From: Clostridia bacterium | Lineage (GTDB): Bacteria; Bacillota; Clostridia; Christensenellales; Borkfalkiaceae | Reading direction: 5' to 3' | NCBI GenBank assembly: GCA_029059705.1 | Contig: JAIDVM010000011.1 | Coordinates: forward strand, 1 to 64,000 | DNA: 64,000 nt | Shown: in pieces, positions 1 through 8,957 of the stretch | Layout of the letters: the number at the start of each line of letters is the position of its first letter | Numbering within the stretch: position 1 is the stretch's first letter | The notes under the pieces: model-generated | The model's database searches: none | Seen by the model: only the letters and a program-made list of their open reading frames with translations | Told to the model about the DNA's origin: nothing | Translations under genes and position numbers: made by a program

Positions 1-80
1 CCCACCCCCCCCCCCACCCCCACGTCACCCCCAGGCCCATAAGACCTCCCCCCCCCCACCTCACCCCCCCTCCTGCGTTC
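1..80. other. C-rich low-complexity contig end
   Basis: This stretch is almost only C runs broken by A, T or G, unlike everything after about position 80. The lipoprotein gene that follows has a good -10 box (TATAAT, 88-93), but the place for its -35 falls inside the C run. I infer a sequencing or assembly artefact at a contig end rather than real DNA. Confidence 0.6.
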
Positions 81-138
81 CGCATGTTATAATATATTTG
101 GAAAAGTATAAAACCAACGACAAAAGGAGGCGGCAATT

Positions 139-2493
139 ATGAAACTTAAACACATGCTTCTCGTTTTATGCGCGGCGGTTGCCGTTTGCGCAATTCCGCT
201 CGCAATTACGGGCTGTACGGGCGAGCCCGAAATCGAATACGGCGAGTGGATAACCGTTTCCGCGCCGACCTGCGAAGAAGCGGGCGTAGAAATGCGCTCG
301 GCATTGGTTGACGCGTCAATAACCCAAACCCGCGCCATACCCGCAACGGGGCACGACTGGAACGAATGGGAAACGCTTACCGAGGCAACCTGTCTGCTTG
401 CGGGCGTTGAAACGCGCACTTGCAACACCTGCGAAAATTTAGATAAGCGCCCCATACCCGCGCTCGGTCACAGCTGGGGCAAATGGGTAACCACCTTAGA
501 GCCCGATTGCGAAAGCCGCGGCGCACAGATAAGAGTGTGCACGCGCGACGAAAAGCATACCGAGCTCAACTATATCCCCGCGCTCAAACACGATTACGGC
601 GACTGGGTAATAACCCTTGCGCCCACGTGCACGACCGACGGCGTTGAAACGCGCTATTGCCGCAACAGCAACAGCCACGTGCAGGCGCGCCCGATTGAAG
701 CTTACGGACATAAGTGGGGCAGCTACGTGATTACAAATCCCGAAACCTGCACCGAAGAGGGCGAGGGTAAGTACGTTTGCGCAAACGACGCCTCGCACAC
801 GATAATCACTACGATAAAAGCGTGCGGACATTCTTACGGCGACTGGGTGGTTTCCACCCCCGCAACCGAAAACGGCGAGGGCGAGGATATCCGTTATTGC
901 GTGCGCGATTCGGCGCATACCGAAACCCGCGTTGCGCCCGCGGCGGGCAGCGACAGGCTGGAATACGAATTGAATTCCGACGGCACGGGTTACATAGTTA
1001 AAAAAGATTATCCCTATCCTACGGGCACCGTTTATATCCCCGCAATGCACAAGGGCTTGCCCGTCACGGCTATAAGGCACTCCGCTTTCCAAAGCTGCAA
1101 AGATATCGAGCGCGTGGTAATTTTGGGCAACAACCTTACAACCGTAGGGAATATGGCGTTCTGTTATTGCGAAAAATTGCAAAACATTGAATTCCCCGAA
1201 GGCTTAAAATATATTTCCTCGCATGTTTTTTATCGTTGCAGTAGCTTAAAGAGCGTTTCTTTCCCGTCAACCGTAAAAAATTTGGGCGGAACCGCCGGCG
1301 ACCACGGCACGTATATATCAGTATTCAACAGTTGCCCCGCGCTCGAAAGCATAACCGTTGCCGAGGGCAACCCCTATTACAAGGTGGATAGCGGTTGCCT
1401 TATCGAAAAATCCACAAACGCCCTGCTTGCTGGCACGTTAAACGCAGTTATTCCCAAATACGTAACCAAAATCGAGCGTAACGCTTTTATGGGTTCGGGC
1501 ATCGAAAGCGTGTGCATTCCCGCAAGTGTAGCTTATATCGGCCGTTCCGCGTTTTCGGGTTGCTCCAAATTAAAGGAATTAACCTTCGAAAACGGCGCGC
1601 TCGAGGTTTTGGGAGGATTTATGTCGGTTGTCTTTTCAAGTTCGAGCCTTGAAAGAATAGTGCTGCCCGACAATTTAACCGCAATAGGTAGTTACGCTTT
1701 CAGTTGCCCTTCGCTCCGCGAGGTGGTTTTTGGTAAAAATCTGCAAATTATAGGGTCGCGTGCATTCAGCGACTGCTATGCAATAGAAGTTTGCGAAATC
1801 CCCGCAAGCGTAACCACGCTGTACGGTAACTCTTTCGAAGGCTCCGCCTTCGGCGCGATAACGATTGCCGAAGACAACGAAAAGTATTTTAAAGACGGAA
1901 ATTGCATTATCGAGCGCGAAACTAATATTCTCGTTGCGGGCGCGGACGACGTTGTAATCCCTTCTTATGTAACCGCTATTGCAAACGTCGCCTTCTATGA
2001 GCGTAAAATAGAGAGCGTGGTTATTCCCAACAGCGTTGAAACTATCGGCAATTATGCGTTTGCATATTGCACTTCGCTTAAAAGCTTAAGCTTTGCGCTC
2101 GGCAGCGGCAATCTTAAAGTTATCGGCGAAGACGCGTTTTACAATTGCACCGCCTTAACGGGCGTAAGGCTTCCCGATTCGCTCCGCGAAATCCGTTCAA
2201 GCGCCTTTAAAGGTTGCAGCGCGCTCACTTCGGTAACCTTCGGTTACAGCGACGGAACCTTCGGTTACGGCGCGTCGAGCCTCGAAAGTATAGGCAGCTA
2301 TGCCTTTGCCGATACGGGGTTAAAGACCTTCGAAGTCCCCGCAACGGTGACGAGCGTTGACCCGGCGGCGTTCCGTAGGTGCAAAGGGCTTACTTTAACC
2401 GTGCACAAAGACAACGTGATTTTCCGTGCCGAAAACGGCTGCCTTATCGAAATCGCTACTGGCGAAGTTGTGTGCGACCCTTCGGCGGAATAA
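139..2493 (+). CDS. BspA-like leucine-rich repeat lipoprotein with N-terminal GH-W-W modules
   Basis: This is a 784-residue predicted surface lipoprotein. A signal peptide (residues 1-25) ends in the lipobox LAITGC. Residues about 30-275 hold five to six degenerate repeats of about 45 residues with the pattern GH.W..W....PTC...G...R.C, including paired Cys. From about 290 to 770 come LRR_5/BspA-type repeats (AF..C..L..V.....V..IG). Proteins of this kind usually mediate adhesion or host contact, but the ligand here is unknown. There is no C-terminal anchor, so anchoring would be through the lipid. The start is supported by AAAGGAGG at 123-130. It is a single gene with a strong terminator behind it. 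Confidence 0.85.
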   Translation: MKLKHMLLVLCAAVAVCAIPLAITGCTGEPEIEYGEWITVSAPTCEEAGVEMRSALVDASITQTRAIPATGHDWNEWETLTEATCLLAGVETRTCNTCENLDKRPIPALGHSWGKWVTTLEPDCESRGAQIRVCTRDEKHTELNYIPALKHDYGDWVITLAPTCTTDGVETRYCRNSNSHVQARPIEAYGHKWGSYVITNPETCTEEGEGKYVCANDASHTIITTIKACGHSYGDWVVSTPATENGEGEDIRYCVRDSAHTETRVAPAAGSDRLEYELNSDGTGYIVKKDYPYPTGTVYIPAMHKGLPVTAIRHSAFQSCKDIERVVILGNNLTTVGNMAFCYCEKLQNIEFPEGLKYISSHVFYRCSSLKSVSFPSTVKNLGGTAGDHGTYISVFNSCPALESITVAEGNPYYKVDSGCLIEKSTNALLAGTLNAVIPKYVTKIERNAFMGSGIESVCIPASVAYIGRSAFSGCSKLKELTFENGALEVLGGFMSVVFSSSSLERIVLPDNLTAIGSYAFSCPSLREVVFGKNLQIIGSRAFSDCYAIEVCEIPASVTTLYGNSFEGSAFGAITIAEDNEKYFKDGNCIIERETNILVAGADDVVIPSYVTAIANVAFYERKIESVVIPNSVETIGNYAFAYCTSLKSLSFALGSGNLKVIGEDAFYNCTALTGVRLPDSLREIRSSAFKGCSALTSVTFGYSDGTFGYGASSLESIGSYAFADTGLKTFEVPATVTSVDPAAFRRCKGLTLTVHKDNVIFRAENGCLIEIATGEVVCDPSAE

Positions 2494-2507
2494 AATTAAA
2501 ACAAACG

Positions 2508-2536
2508 GCGGGAGCTTTTCGCTCCCGCTTTTTTTT
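2508..2536 (+). terminator. Intrinsic terminator of the LRR lipoprotein gene
   Basis: The stem GCGGGAGC / GCTCCCGC (2508-2515 and 2521-2528) has a TTTTC loop and is followed by eight T. Confidence 0.92.
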
Positions 2537-2602
2537 ATATTTTTTTAATATTTGTTGCAGTTTCACAATTAAAAAATTTAAAAAAATTTGTGTTTTGTAT
2601 TA

Positions 2603-2631
2603 TTGACAATAAATTTTTATTACATTATAAT
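2603..2631 (+). promoter_or_regulatory. Consensus sigma-A promoter of the marR-ABC operon
   Basis: TTGACA (2603-2608) and TATAAT (2626-2631) are separated by exactly 17 bp. The MarR-type operators begin 2 bp downstream, over the transcription start. Confidence 0.9.
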
Positions 2632-2632
2632 A

Positions 2633-2661
2633 GTTCGAGTTCGAACAGTTCGAAGTCGAAC
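2633..2661. promoter_or_regulatory. Tandem palindromic operators, probably for the MarR regulator
   Basis: Two perfect inverted repeats, GTTCGAGTTCGAAC (2633-2646) and GTTCGAAGTCGAAC (2648-2661), have centres 15 bp apart and lie just after a consensus -10 box and before marR. The position fits steric repression by the encoded MarR dimer. Binding is inferred from position and symmetry. Confidence 0.8.
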
Positions 2662-2693
2662 AATAAAAATTGCACCGAAAAAGGTAAAAATTA

Positions 2694-3128
2694 ATGGAAA
2701 ACAAACGGCTTTTCGGCAAAATCTGCTACGTTCACAGGCAAATGCTGAGGGAAAACAGCCAGTTGCTGTCAAAATACGGAGTAACGCCCGTACACTTGCG
2801 CACTCTCGTATACGTGCATATTCAAAATTCAAAGGGCGTAAAGGTGTGCCAAAAGGACGTGGAAAACCACTTAAATCTGCGCCCCTCGTCCGTTTCAACG
2901 CTTATTTCAAACCTTGAAAACGACGGTTTTCTCGTCCGCGGCACCGACGAAGAGAACGCGAGGAAAAAATATCTCGAACTCACCGGAAAGGGCAAAGAGG
3001 TATGCAAGGAAGACAAGCAGATGATGGAAGGCTGCGACAGAATAGTGCAATCCGCTTTAAGCGAAGAGGAGCAGCTTGAACTTGCTGTTTTGCTCGATAA
3101 AATTATAGAAAAGATAGAAAGGAGATAA
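2694..3128 (+). CDS. MarR family transcriptional regulator
   Basis: This 144-residue protein has the MarR winged-helix layout. The recognition helix region (QKDVENHLNLRPSSVSTLI) is at about residues 48-66, and the wing (GFLVRGTDEENARKKYLEL) follows. It is the first gene of an operon with two ABC exporter genes; the next start is 2 bp after its stop. It probably represses its own operon through the two palindromes at 2633-2661 and releases on binding a toxic small molecule. The inducer is unknown. The Shine-Dalgarno sequence is weak (AAAAAGG). Confidence 0.88.
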   Translation: MENKRLFGKICYVHRQMLRENSQLLSKYGVTPVHLRTLVYVHIQNSKGVKVCQKDVENHLNLRPSSVSTLISNLENDGFLVRGTDEENARKKYLELTGKGKEVCKEDKQMMEGCDRIVQSALSEEEQLELAVLLDKIIEKIERR

Positions 3129-3130
3129 AA

Positions 3131-4930
3131 ATGATTAAAACGCTTTTAAAGAGCGTAAGGGAATATAAAGTTCCTTCCATACTCTGCCCCATAGTTATGG
3201 TGGGCGAGGCGGTTATGGAAATTATAATTCCCTTTTTTATGACCCGCATAGTAGGGCAGCTTGAAATGCTCGCAAAAGCAGAAATCCAAAGCCTTGATAT
3301 AGGGCAAATAGCGCTTTGGTCGTCGCTTATGATAGTGTGCGCGGTTTTCGCGCTTGTTTGCGGCGTGTGGGGCGGCAAGCTTGCGGCAAAGGCAAGCTGC
3401 GGCTTTGCGCATAATTTAAGGGAGGACATGTACAACAATATTCAGTCGTACTCTTTCGCAAACATCGACAATTATTCCACGGCGAGCCTTATTACAAGAA
3501 TAACCACCGACGTAACCAACGTTCAAAACGCTTATCAGATGTCAATAAGAATGCTGGTGCGCGCGCCCGTGCTGTTTATCGCTTCGATTATCATGACTTC
3601 GGTAATCGAGCCTAAAATGGCGCTCGTTTTCGCGTGCGCGGCAATAACCCTCGGCGCCGTCGTTGCGGTATGCATGTTTAAGGTTGTGCCCTATTTCAGA
3701 ACAATGTTCAAAAAGTACGACGATTTAAACTCCGTCGTTCAGGAGGACTTAACCGCAATCCGCGTAGTAAAATCTTACGTGCGCGAGGAGCGCGAAATAG
3801 GCAAAATGAAAAACGCTTCGGGCGAGGTTTATAAATATTCCGTTAAAGCGGAGCGCATCTTAACGGTAATGATGCCGTGCGCCACGCTCGTTATGTTTAT
3901 CGTAAATATAGTTATATTAACGCTCGGCTCGAATATGGTAAACGGCACCATTGCGGGCAACGTTCAGGCTTCGCAAATTCAAACGCTTATTCAGTACTCC
4001 GCGCAAATTCTTTCGGGCGTAATTATGGTTGCAATGTGCTTAAACTTTATTTCGCTTTCGAAGGGCAGCATGGACAGAATTTGCGAGGTGTTAAACGAAA
4101 AAACCACACTTCCCAAACCCGAAAAACCCGTGTTCGAGGTTAAAAACGGCTCGGTTGACTTCGAAAACGTAAACTTTGCCTATTCGCAAAAGTCGGAAAA
4201 AGTCGTGCTTTCGGGCATAAACTTACATATTGCCGAGGGCGAAACGGTGGGCATAATCGGCGCGACGGGTTCGGGCAAGACCTCGCTCGTTTCGTTAATT
4301 CCAAGGCTTTACGACGTTGTCGGCGGCTCGGTAAAGGTTGGCGGCGTGGACGTTAAAAATTACGACATGGACGCGCTGCGCAACAACGTTGCAATGGTTT
4401 TGCAAAAAAACGTGCTTTTTTCGGGCACGGTTGCCGAAAATCTGCGTTGGGGCAATGAAAACGCCACCGATGAGGAACTTTGTCGGGCTGCAAAGCAAGC
4501 GTGCGCCGACGAGTTTATTCAAGCTCTCCCCGGCGGTTACGATTACGATTTGGGGCAGGGAGGCGTAAACGTTTCCGGCGGGCAAAAGCAAAGGCTGTGC
4601 ATAGCCCGCGCGCTGTTGAAAAACCCCAAGGTGATAATCTTCGACGACTCTACTTCGGCGGTAGATACCAAAACCGACGCGCAAATACGTTCGTCCCTTG
4701 CAAAATACGCGCCGCATACGACGAAAATCATAATCGCCCAGCGCATAGCTTCCGTTCAGGACGCGGATAAAATAATAGTTTTGGACAAAGGCAAAATTTC
4801 GGGCGCGGGCACGCACGACGAGCTGATAAAATCCAACGCAATTTACCGCGAGGTATACGAATCGCAGGTAAAGGGCGGCGAAGAACAGCCCGCCGAAAGT
4901 TTAACTAAGGGAGGTGGGGAAAATGAGTAA
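3131..4930 (+). CDS. ABC exporter subunit with degenerate ATPase site (TM287/BmrC-like)
   Basis: This is a 599-residue half-transporter with six membrane segments (about 15-310) followed by a nucleotide-binding domain. Walker A is GATGSGKTS and the signature is VSGGQKQRL. Two catalytic positions are non-canonical: Walker B reads IIFDDSTSAVD, with Asp in place of the catalytic Glu, and the H-loop reads IIAQRIAS, with Gln in place of His. The same pair of changes is known from the TM287 subunit of heterodimeric type IV exporters. The partner gene overlaps its 3' end. Its start lies behind AAAGGAG at 3118-3124, at the end of marR. The likely role is multidrug or lipid-like substrate export at the cytoplasmic membrane. 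Confidence 0.9.
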   Translation: MIKTLLKSVREYKVPSILCPIVMVGEAVMEIIIPFFMTRIVGQLEMLAKAEIQSLDIGQIALWSSLMIVCAVFALVCGVWGGKLAAKASCGFAHNLREDMYNNIQSYSFANIDNYSTASLITRITTDVTNVQNAYQMSIRMLVRAPVLFIASIIMTSVIEPKMALVFACAAITLGAVVAVCMFKVVPYFRTMFKKYDDLNSVVQEDLTAIRVVKSYVREEREIGKMKNASGEVYKYSVKAERILTVMMPCATLVMFIVNIVILTLGSNMVNGTIAGNVQASQIQTLIQYSAQILSGVIMVAMCLNFISLSKGSMDRICEVLNEKTTLPKPEKPVFEVKNGSVDFENVNFAYSQKSEKVVLSGINLHIAEGETVGIIGATGSGKTSLVSLIPRLYDVVGGSVKVGGVDVKNYDMDALRNNVAMVLQKNVLFSGTVAENLRWGNENATDEELCRAAKQACADEFIQALPGGYDYDLGQGGVNVSGGQKQRLCIARALLKNPKVIIFDDSTSAVDTKTDAQIRSSLAKYAPHTTKIIIAQRIASVQDADKIIVLDKGKISGAGTHDELIKSNAIYREVYESQVKGGEEQPAESLTKGGGENE

Positions 4931-6860
4931 GGAAATGGCAACTCCCCGCGGCGGCGTTAAAGGCGGCAAGCACGCAAAAGCGCCCTCAAAAACCTTAAAA
5001 CGTCTTTTAAAATACGCCTTTTCGCGCAATAAAGTTGCAACGGCTTTCGTCGTTTTCTTCGTTTTAATAGCTTCGGTTGCAAACGTAACTGCCGCCTCGC
5101 GCGTTTCGGTAATAGTTGACGAGCTTATATTAATTGGCAAGGGCGAAGCCTCGCCCGACCTCTGGAACGTAATTTACCCCAACGTTATTTTAATGGGCAG
5201 TATTTATTTGGCAGGCTCCGTCGCTTCGTTTGCTTATAACATAATAATGATGTATATCGCGCAGGGCACGTTAAAGAAAATGCGCGACGAAATGTTCGCA
5301 AAAATGCAGTATCTGCCCTTAAAATATTTCGACGGGCACACCCACGGCGACTTAATGAGCCTTTACACCAACGACGTGGACACCATGCGCCAGCTTTTAA
5401 CGCAAACCATTCCGCAGATAATCTCTTCCGCAATTACGCTTGTCGCCGTGTTTGTGTTTATGGTGATTTACAGCGTAACGATGCTTCTCGTCGTGATTGC
5501 GGTGCTTGCGGGCATAGTTTTTGCAACAAAGCACATAGGCAGCCGTTCCGCAAAAAACTATTTAATCCACCAAAAGGCTTTGGGCAACTTAAACGGCTAT
5601 GTCGAGGAAATGACCGAAGGACAAAAGGTAATAAAGGTTTTCTGCCACGAGCAAAAGGCGCGCGAACAGTTTAAAGCCGTAAACGACGAGCTTAACGAAG
5701 CGGGCAGAAAGGCAAATTCCTACGCCTTTATTTTAGGGCCCGTAAACAACAACCTCGGCTATTTGCAATACGTTTTGGTAGCCCTCGTCGGTATTTTGGT
5801 TATGGCTTTCGGCAACGAAACGGGGCTTTTATCCATTTATTGCTCTGTTATGAACGCGGAAAAAGTAAACCGCGTCGCGCTCGTTGCGGGCATGGTCGTT
5901 TCGTTTTTAATGTTCTCGCGTCAGTTCAATATGCCCGTAATGCAGGTTTCGCAGCAGTTTAACGCAATAGTAATGGCTCTTGCGGGCGCGGAAAGAATTT
6001 TCGAAATGGTTGACACCGCTCCCGAGGATAAGGGAGGGGAAATAACCTTGACCTACGGCGAATACGAGGCTAAAAAGTGGGCTTGGAAAAAGCCTTTGCC
6101 CGACGGTTCGGCGGAATACGTTCCGCTTATGGGCGACATACGCTTTAACAACGTGGTTTTCGGGTACACGGACGAAAAGGTTATTTTAAAGAATATCAGT
6201 CTTTATGCAAAGCCGGGGCAAAAAATCGCCTTCGTCGGTTCTACGGGCGCGGGCAAAACTACGATTACTAACTTAATCAACCGCTTTTACGACATTCAGT
6301 CGGGCGAAATAACCTACGACGGCATAGACGTTAAGCAGATTAAAAAGGACGATTTAAGAAAATCCCTCGGCGTGGTGTTGCAGGATACGCACCTTTTCAC
6401 GGGCACGGTAATGGACAATATCCGCTACGGCAGACTTAACGCGACGGACGAGGAGTGCATAAAGGCTGCAAAGCTTGCCAACGCCGACTTTTTTATAACA
6501 CACCTCCCCGAAGGCTACGACACTATGTTAAAGGGCGACGGCGCAAACCTTTCGCAGGGGCAACGCCAGCTTTTGGCAATCGCCCGCGCAATGGTTTCGG
6601 AATGTCCCGTGCTTATTTTGGACGAAGCAACCTCGTCAATCGATACCCGCACCGAAAAATTAATCGAGCAGGGCATGGATAAACTGATGGAGGGCAGAAC
6701 GGTTTTCGTAATAGCTCACCGCCTTTCCACCGTGCGCAACAGCCATGCAATAATGGTTTTGGAGCACGGCGAAATAATAGAACGCGGCGACCACGAGCAG
6801 TTAATCGCGCAAAAGGGCAAGTATTACAATCTTTACACCGGCGCTTTCGAGTTGGAGTAA
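4923..6860 (+). CDS. ABC exporter subunit with consensus ATPase site (TM288/BmrD-like)
   Basis: This half-transporter of 645 residues has six membrane segments followed by an ATPase domain with all canonical residues: Walker A GSTGAGKTT, signature LSQGQRQLL, Walker B LILDEATSSID and H-loop VIAHRLST. It should pair with the upstream degenerate subunit, leaving one competent ATP site. I chose the ATG at 4923, which overlaps the upstream stop by 8 bp and has AAGGGAGG 8 bp before it. A GTG at 4914 would lie inside that Shine-Dalgarno sequence. Confidence 0.9.
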   Translation: MSKEMATPRGGVKGGKHAKAPSKTLKRLLKYAFSRNKVATAFVVFFVLIASVANVTAASRVSVIVDELILIGKGEASPDLWNVIYPNVILMGSIYLAGSVASFAYNIIMMYIAQGTLKKMRDEMFAKMQYLPLKYFDGHTHGDLMSLYTNDVDTMRQLLTQTIPQIISSAITLVAVFVFMVIYSVTMLLVVIAVLAGIVFATKHIGSRSAKNYLIHQKALGNLNGYVEEMTEGQKVIKVFCHEQKAREQFKAVNDELNEAGRKANSYAFILGPVNNNLGYLQYVLVALVGILVMAFGNETGLLSIYCSVMNAEKVNRVALVAGMVVSFLMFSRQFNMPVMQVSQQFNAIVMALAGAERIFEMVDTAPEDKGGEITLTYGEYEAKKWAWKKPLPDGSAEYVPLMGDIRFNNVVFGYTDEKVILKNISLYAKPGQKIAFVGSTGAGKTTITNLINRFYDIQSGEITYDGIDVKQIKKDDLRKSLGVVLQDTHLFTGTVMDNIRYGRLNATDEECIKAAKLANADFFITHLPEGYDTMLKGDGANLSQGQRQLLAIARAMVSECPVLILDEATSSIDTRTEKLIEQGMDKLMEGRTVFVIAHRLSTVRNSHAIMVLEHGEIIERGDHEQLIAQKGKYYNLYTGAFELE

Positions 6861-6871
6861 TCGTGTTTTAA

Positions 6872-6936
6872 TACGGCACGGTTTATAAACGTCGCAATAC
6901 ATTGTTGCGGTTTGCGCCGCCTCTTTAAATCAAGAA
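6872..6936. repeat. Family B repeat, truncated copy (B1)
   Basis: The sequence resembles the left part of the copy after nrdR (shared CGGCACGG.TTATAAAC..CGCAATAC and GCGCCGCCTC) and stops before the central hairpin. It starts 12 bp after the ABC gene stop. Confidence 0.65.
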
Positions 6937-6943
6937 ATTTGTC

Positions 6944-6973
6944 GAATAGTACAAACTGTCGAAATCATATGCT
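6944..6973 (+). promoter_or_regulatory. Possible sigma-E-type promoter of sigK
   Basis: GAATAGT (6944-6950) and CATATGCT (6966-6973) with a 15-bp spacer loosely fit the mother-cell sigma-E pattern. That would be expected for sigK, but the match is partial. Confidence 0.4.
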
Positions 6974-7012
6974 AATAATCCAAGGGTTTAACCCAAAAAC
7001 GGAGTAAGGCAT

Positions 7013-7717
7013 ATGATTTTTGATTTATTAAGCGTACTTTTCGGCAAAATTTTTCTCTTTACGGGCATGGTGCAAAACAAGGGCACCTTCCCAAAGCCCC
7101 TTTCGCCCGAGGACGAAAAAAAATATCTCGATTTAGCACACGCGGGCGATAAGGAGGCAAAGGAAATTTTAATTAACCACAACATGCGCCTCGTCGCCCA
7201 CGTAGTAAAAAAATACACGGGCGCCGCCGAAACGGACGACCTTTTGTCCGTCGGTTCGATAGGGCTGATTAAGGCGATAAACACCTATCAATACGGCAAG
7301 GGCACGCAGCTTGCAACCTACACCGCGCGGTGCATAGAAAACGAAATTTTAATGCTTCTCCGTTCGGGTAAAAAGCACAAAAACAACGTTTCGCTAACCG
7401 ACCCCGTGGGCACCGACAAGGACGGCAACGAGCTTACGCTAATAGATTTGCTTTCAGAAAAAGAGGACAGCGTATTTTCGCAGGTGGAAAAGAGCATTCA
7501 GCGCGAAAAGTTTGTGGCCGTTCTCAAAAAAATTCTCTCCGAGCGCGAGTATTCCATAATAAACATGCGTTACGGCTTGGAGGACGGCTGCGCCATGCCC
7601 CAAAGGGAAGTGGCAAAAAAACTCGGCATTTCGCGCTCTTACATATCCCGCATTGAAAAACGCGCCATTGAAAAAGCGCGCGAAAACCTGAAAAAGGACG
7701 ATTTTTTTACGGAATAA
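7013..7717 (+). CDS. sigK: RNA polymerase sporulation sigma factor SigK
   Basis: This is a 234-residue sigma-70 family protein. The N-terminal 20 or so hydrophobic residues look like the pro-sequence that is cleaved in pro-sigma-K. Region 2 carries NHNMRLVAHVVKKY, DDLLSVGSIGLIKAI and LATYTARCIENEILM. Region 4 carries QREVAKKLGISRSYISRIEKRA. This is the late mother-cell sigma factor of endospore formation, so the organism probably sporulates. The gene is continuous, with no skin-type interruption. The start is supported by GGAG at 7001-7004. The closest alternative is SigE, but the short pro-sequence and the region 2 wording favour SigK. Confidence 0.85.
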   Translation: MIFDLLSVLFGKIFLFTGMVQNKGTFPKPLSPEDEKKYLDLAHAGDKEAKEILINHNMRLVAHVVKKYTGAAETDDLLSVGSIGLIKAINTYQYGKGTQLATYTARCIENEILMLLRSGKKHKNNVSLTDPVGTDKDGNELTLIDLLSEKEDSVFSQVEKSIQREKFVAVLKKILSEREYSIINMRYGLEDGCAMPQREVAKKLGISRSYISRIEKRAIEKARENLKKDDFFTE

Positions 7718-7721
7718 ACAA

Positions 7722-7750
7722 TTGCCAACCCGCCTTTCGTTTGGTATAAT
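7722..7750 (+). promoter_or_regulatory. Promoter of tyrS
   Basis: TTGCCA (7722-7727) and TATAAT (7745-7750) have a 17-bp spacer and imply a leader of only about 16 nt before the ATG at 7773. There is no room for a T-box, although T-box control is common for this gene family. Confidence 0.8.
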
Positions 7751-7772
7751 TGAGTTACTTAGGAGTAGGCAT

Positions 7773-8957
7773 ATGAAAATTTACGAAGAACTGCAAAAAC
7801 GCGGGCTTATCGCACAGGTTACCGACGAAAAGGAAATAAGGGAACTTATTAACGGCGGCGGCGCGCGGTTTTATATAGGTTTCGACCCTACGGCGGACAG
7901 CTTGCACGTGGGGCACTTTATGGCGCTTTGCCTTATGAAAAGGTTACAAATGGCGGGCAACAAACCCGTGGTTTTGCTCGGCGGCGGCACGGGGCACGTT
8001 GGCGACCCCACGGGCAGAACGGACATGCGCTCGATGATGACTGCCGAAACAATCAACCAGAACTGCGAATGCTTTAAAAGGCAGATGGAGCGCTTTATCG
8101 AGTTCGGCGAGGATAAGGCGGTTATCGTAAACAACGCCGACTGGCTTTTAAATTTGAATTACGTTGAGCTTTTGCGTGAGGTCGGCGCGTGCTTTACGGT
8201 TAATAACATGCTCCGCGCCGAGTGCTATAAACAGCGCATGGAAAAGGGGCTTTCGTTCCTTGAATTCAACTACATGATTATGCAAGCCTACGACTTTTAT
8301 CACCTCAACGAAAAGTACGGTTGCAACATGCAGTTCGGCGGCGACGACCAATGGAGCAACATGCTTGCGGGTACCGAGCTCATACGCAAAAAGACGGGCA
8401 AGGACGCTTACGCCATGACAATAACCCTGCTTTTAAACAGCGAGGGCAAAAAAATGGGCAAAACGGCAAAGGGCGCCGTTTGGCTTGACGAAAACAAAAC
8501 GCCCGTTTACGATTTTTACCAATACTGGCGCAACGTGGACGACGCGGACGTTATGAAGTGCATAAAGATGCTCACCTTTATCCCGCTTGAAAAAATCGAC
8601 GAAATGGAAGGGTGGGAGGCAAGCCGCATAAACGAAAAGAAGGAAATTCTGGCGTTCGAGCTCACCAAGCTTGTGCACGGCGAACAAAAGGCGGCGTTGG
8701 CGCAATCGCAGGCGCGCGCGGCTTTCGGCGGCGGCGGCGAACTGCCCGAAAAATCGGTTAAGATAGAAAGCGCAACTATTATTCCCGTGCTTGTAGCTGC
8801 CGGCATTTGCGCAAGCAACGGCGAGGCGCGCCGTTTAATTCAGCAGGGCGGCGTATCTTTAAACGATGAAAAGGTAACCGACATCAACGCGCCCGTTGCA
8901 AGCGGCGACGTTATTCACAAGGGCAAGAAAGTGCACATTAAAATAAAACTTGTTTAA
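7773..8957 (+). CDS. tyrS: Tyrosine--tRNA ligase
   Basis: This class I aminoacyl-tRNA synthetase of 394 residues charges tRNA-Tyr. HVGHF is the HIGH motif, KKMGKT is the KMSKS-type loop, QFGGDDQWSN is a tyrosine-pocket signature, and a C-terminal S4 RNA-binding domain (about 330-394) ends the protein. The ATG at 7773 has AGGAG 8 bp upstream. An in-frame extension to 7722 would start at the -35 box, so I rejected it. The stop codon TAA is also the first three bases of a family B repeat. Confidence 0.95.
   Translation: MKIYEELQKRGLIAQVTDEKEIRELINGGGARFYIGFDPTADSLHVGHFMALCLMKRLQMAGNKPVVLLGGGTGHVGDPTGRTDMRSMMTAETINQNCECFKRQMERFIEFGEDKAVIVNNADWLLNLNYVELLREVGACFTVNNMLRAECYKQRMEKGLSFLEFNYMIMQAYDFYHLNEKYGCNMQFGGDDQWSNMLAGTELIRKKTGKDAYAMTITLLLNSEGKKMGKTAKGAVWLDENKTPVYDFYQYWRNVDDADVMKCIKMLTFIPLEKIDEMEGWEASRINEKKEILAFELTKLVHGEQKAALAQSQARAAFGGGGELPEKSVKIESATIIPVLVAAGICASNGEARRLIQQGGVSLNDEKVTDINAPVASGDVIHKGKKVHIKIKLV

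Noticed and set aside
87..455. Minus-strand open frame under the LRR lipoprotein
   Set aside because: It is a shadow of the strongly supported + strand gene, with no ribosome-binding site and no recognisable protein.
4914..4922. GTG start for the second ABC subunit
   Set aside because: The GTG at 4914 overlaps the Shine-Dalgarno sequence that serves the ATG at 4923.
7722..7772. Longer TyrS start
   Set aside because: It would begin inside the promoter -35 box, and the added residues do not belong to the TyrRS fold.
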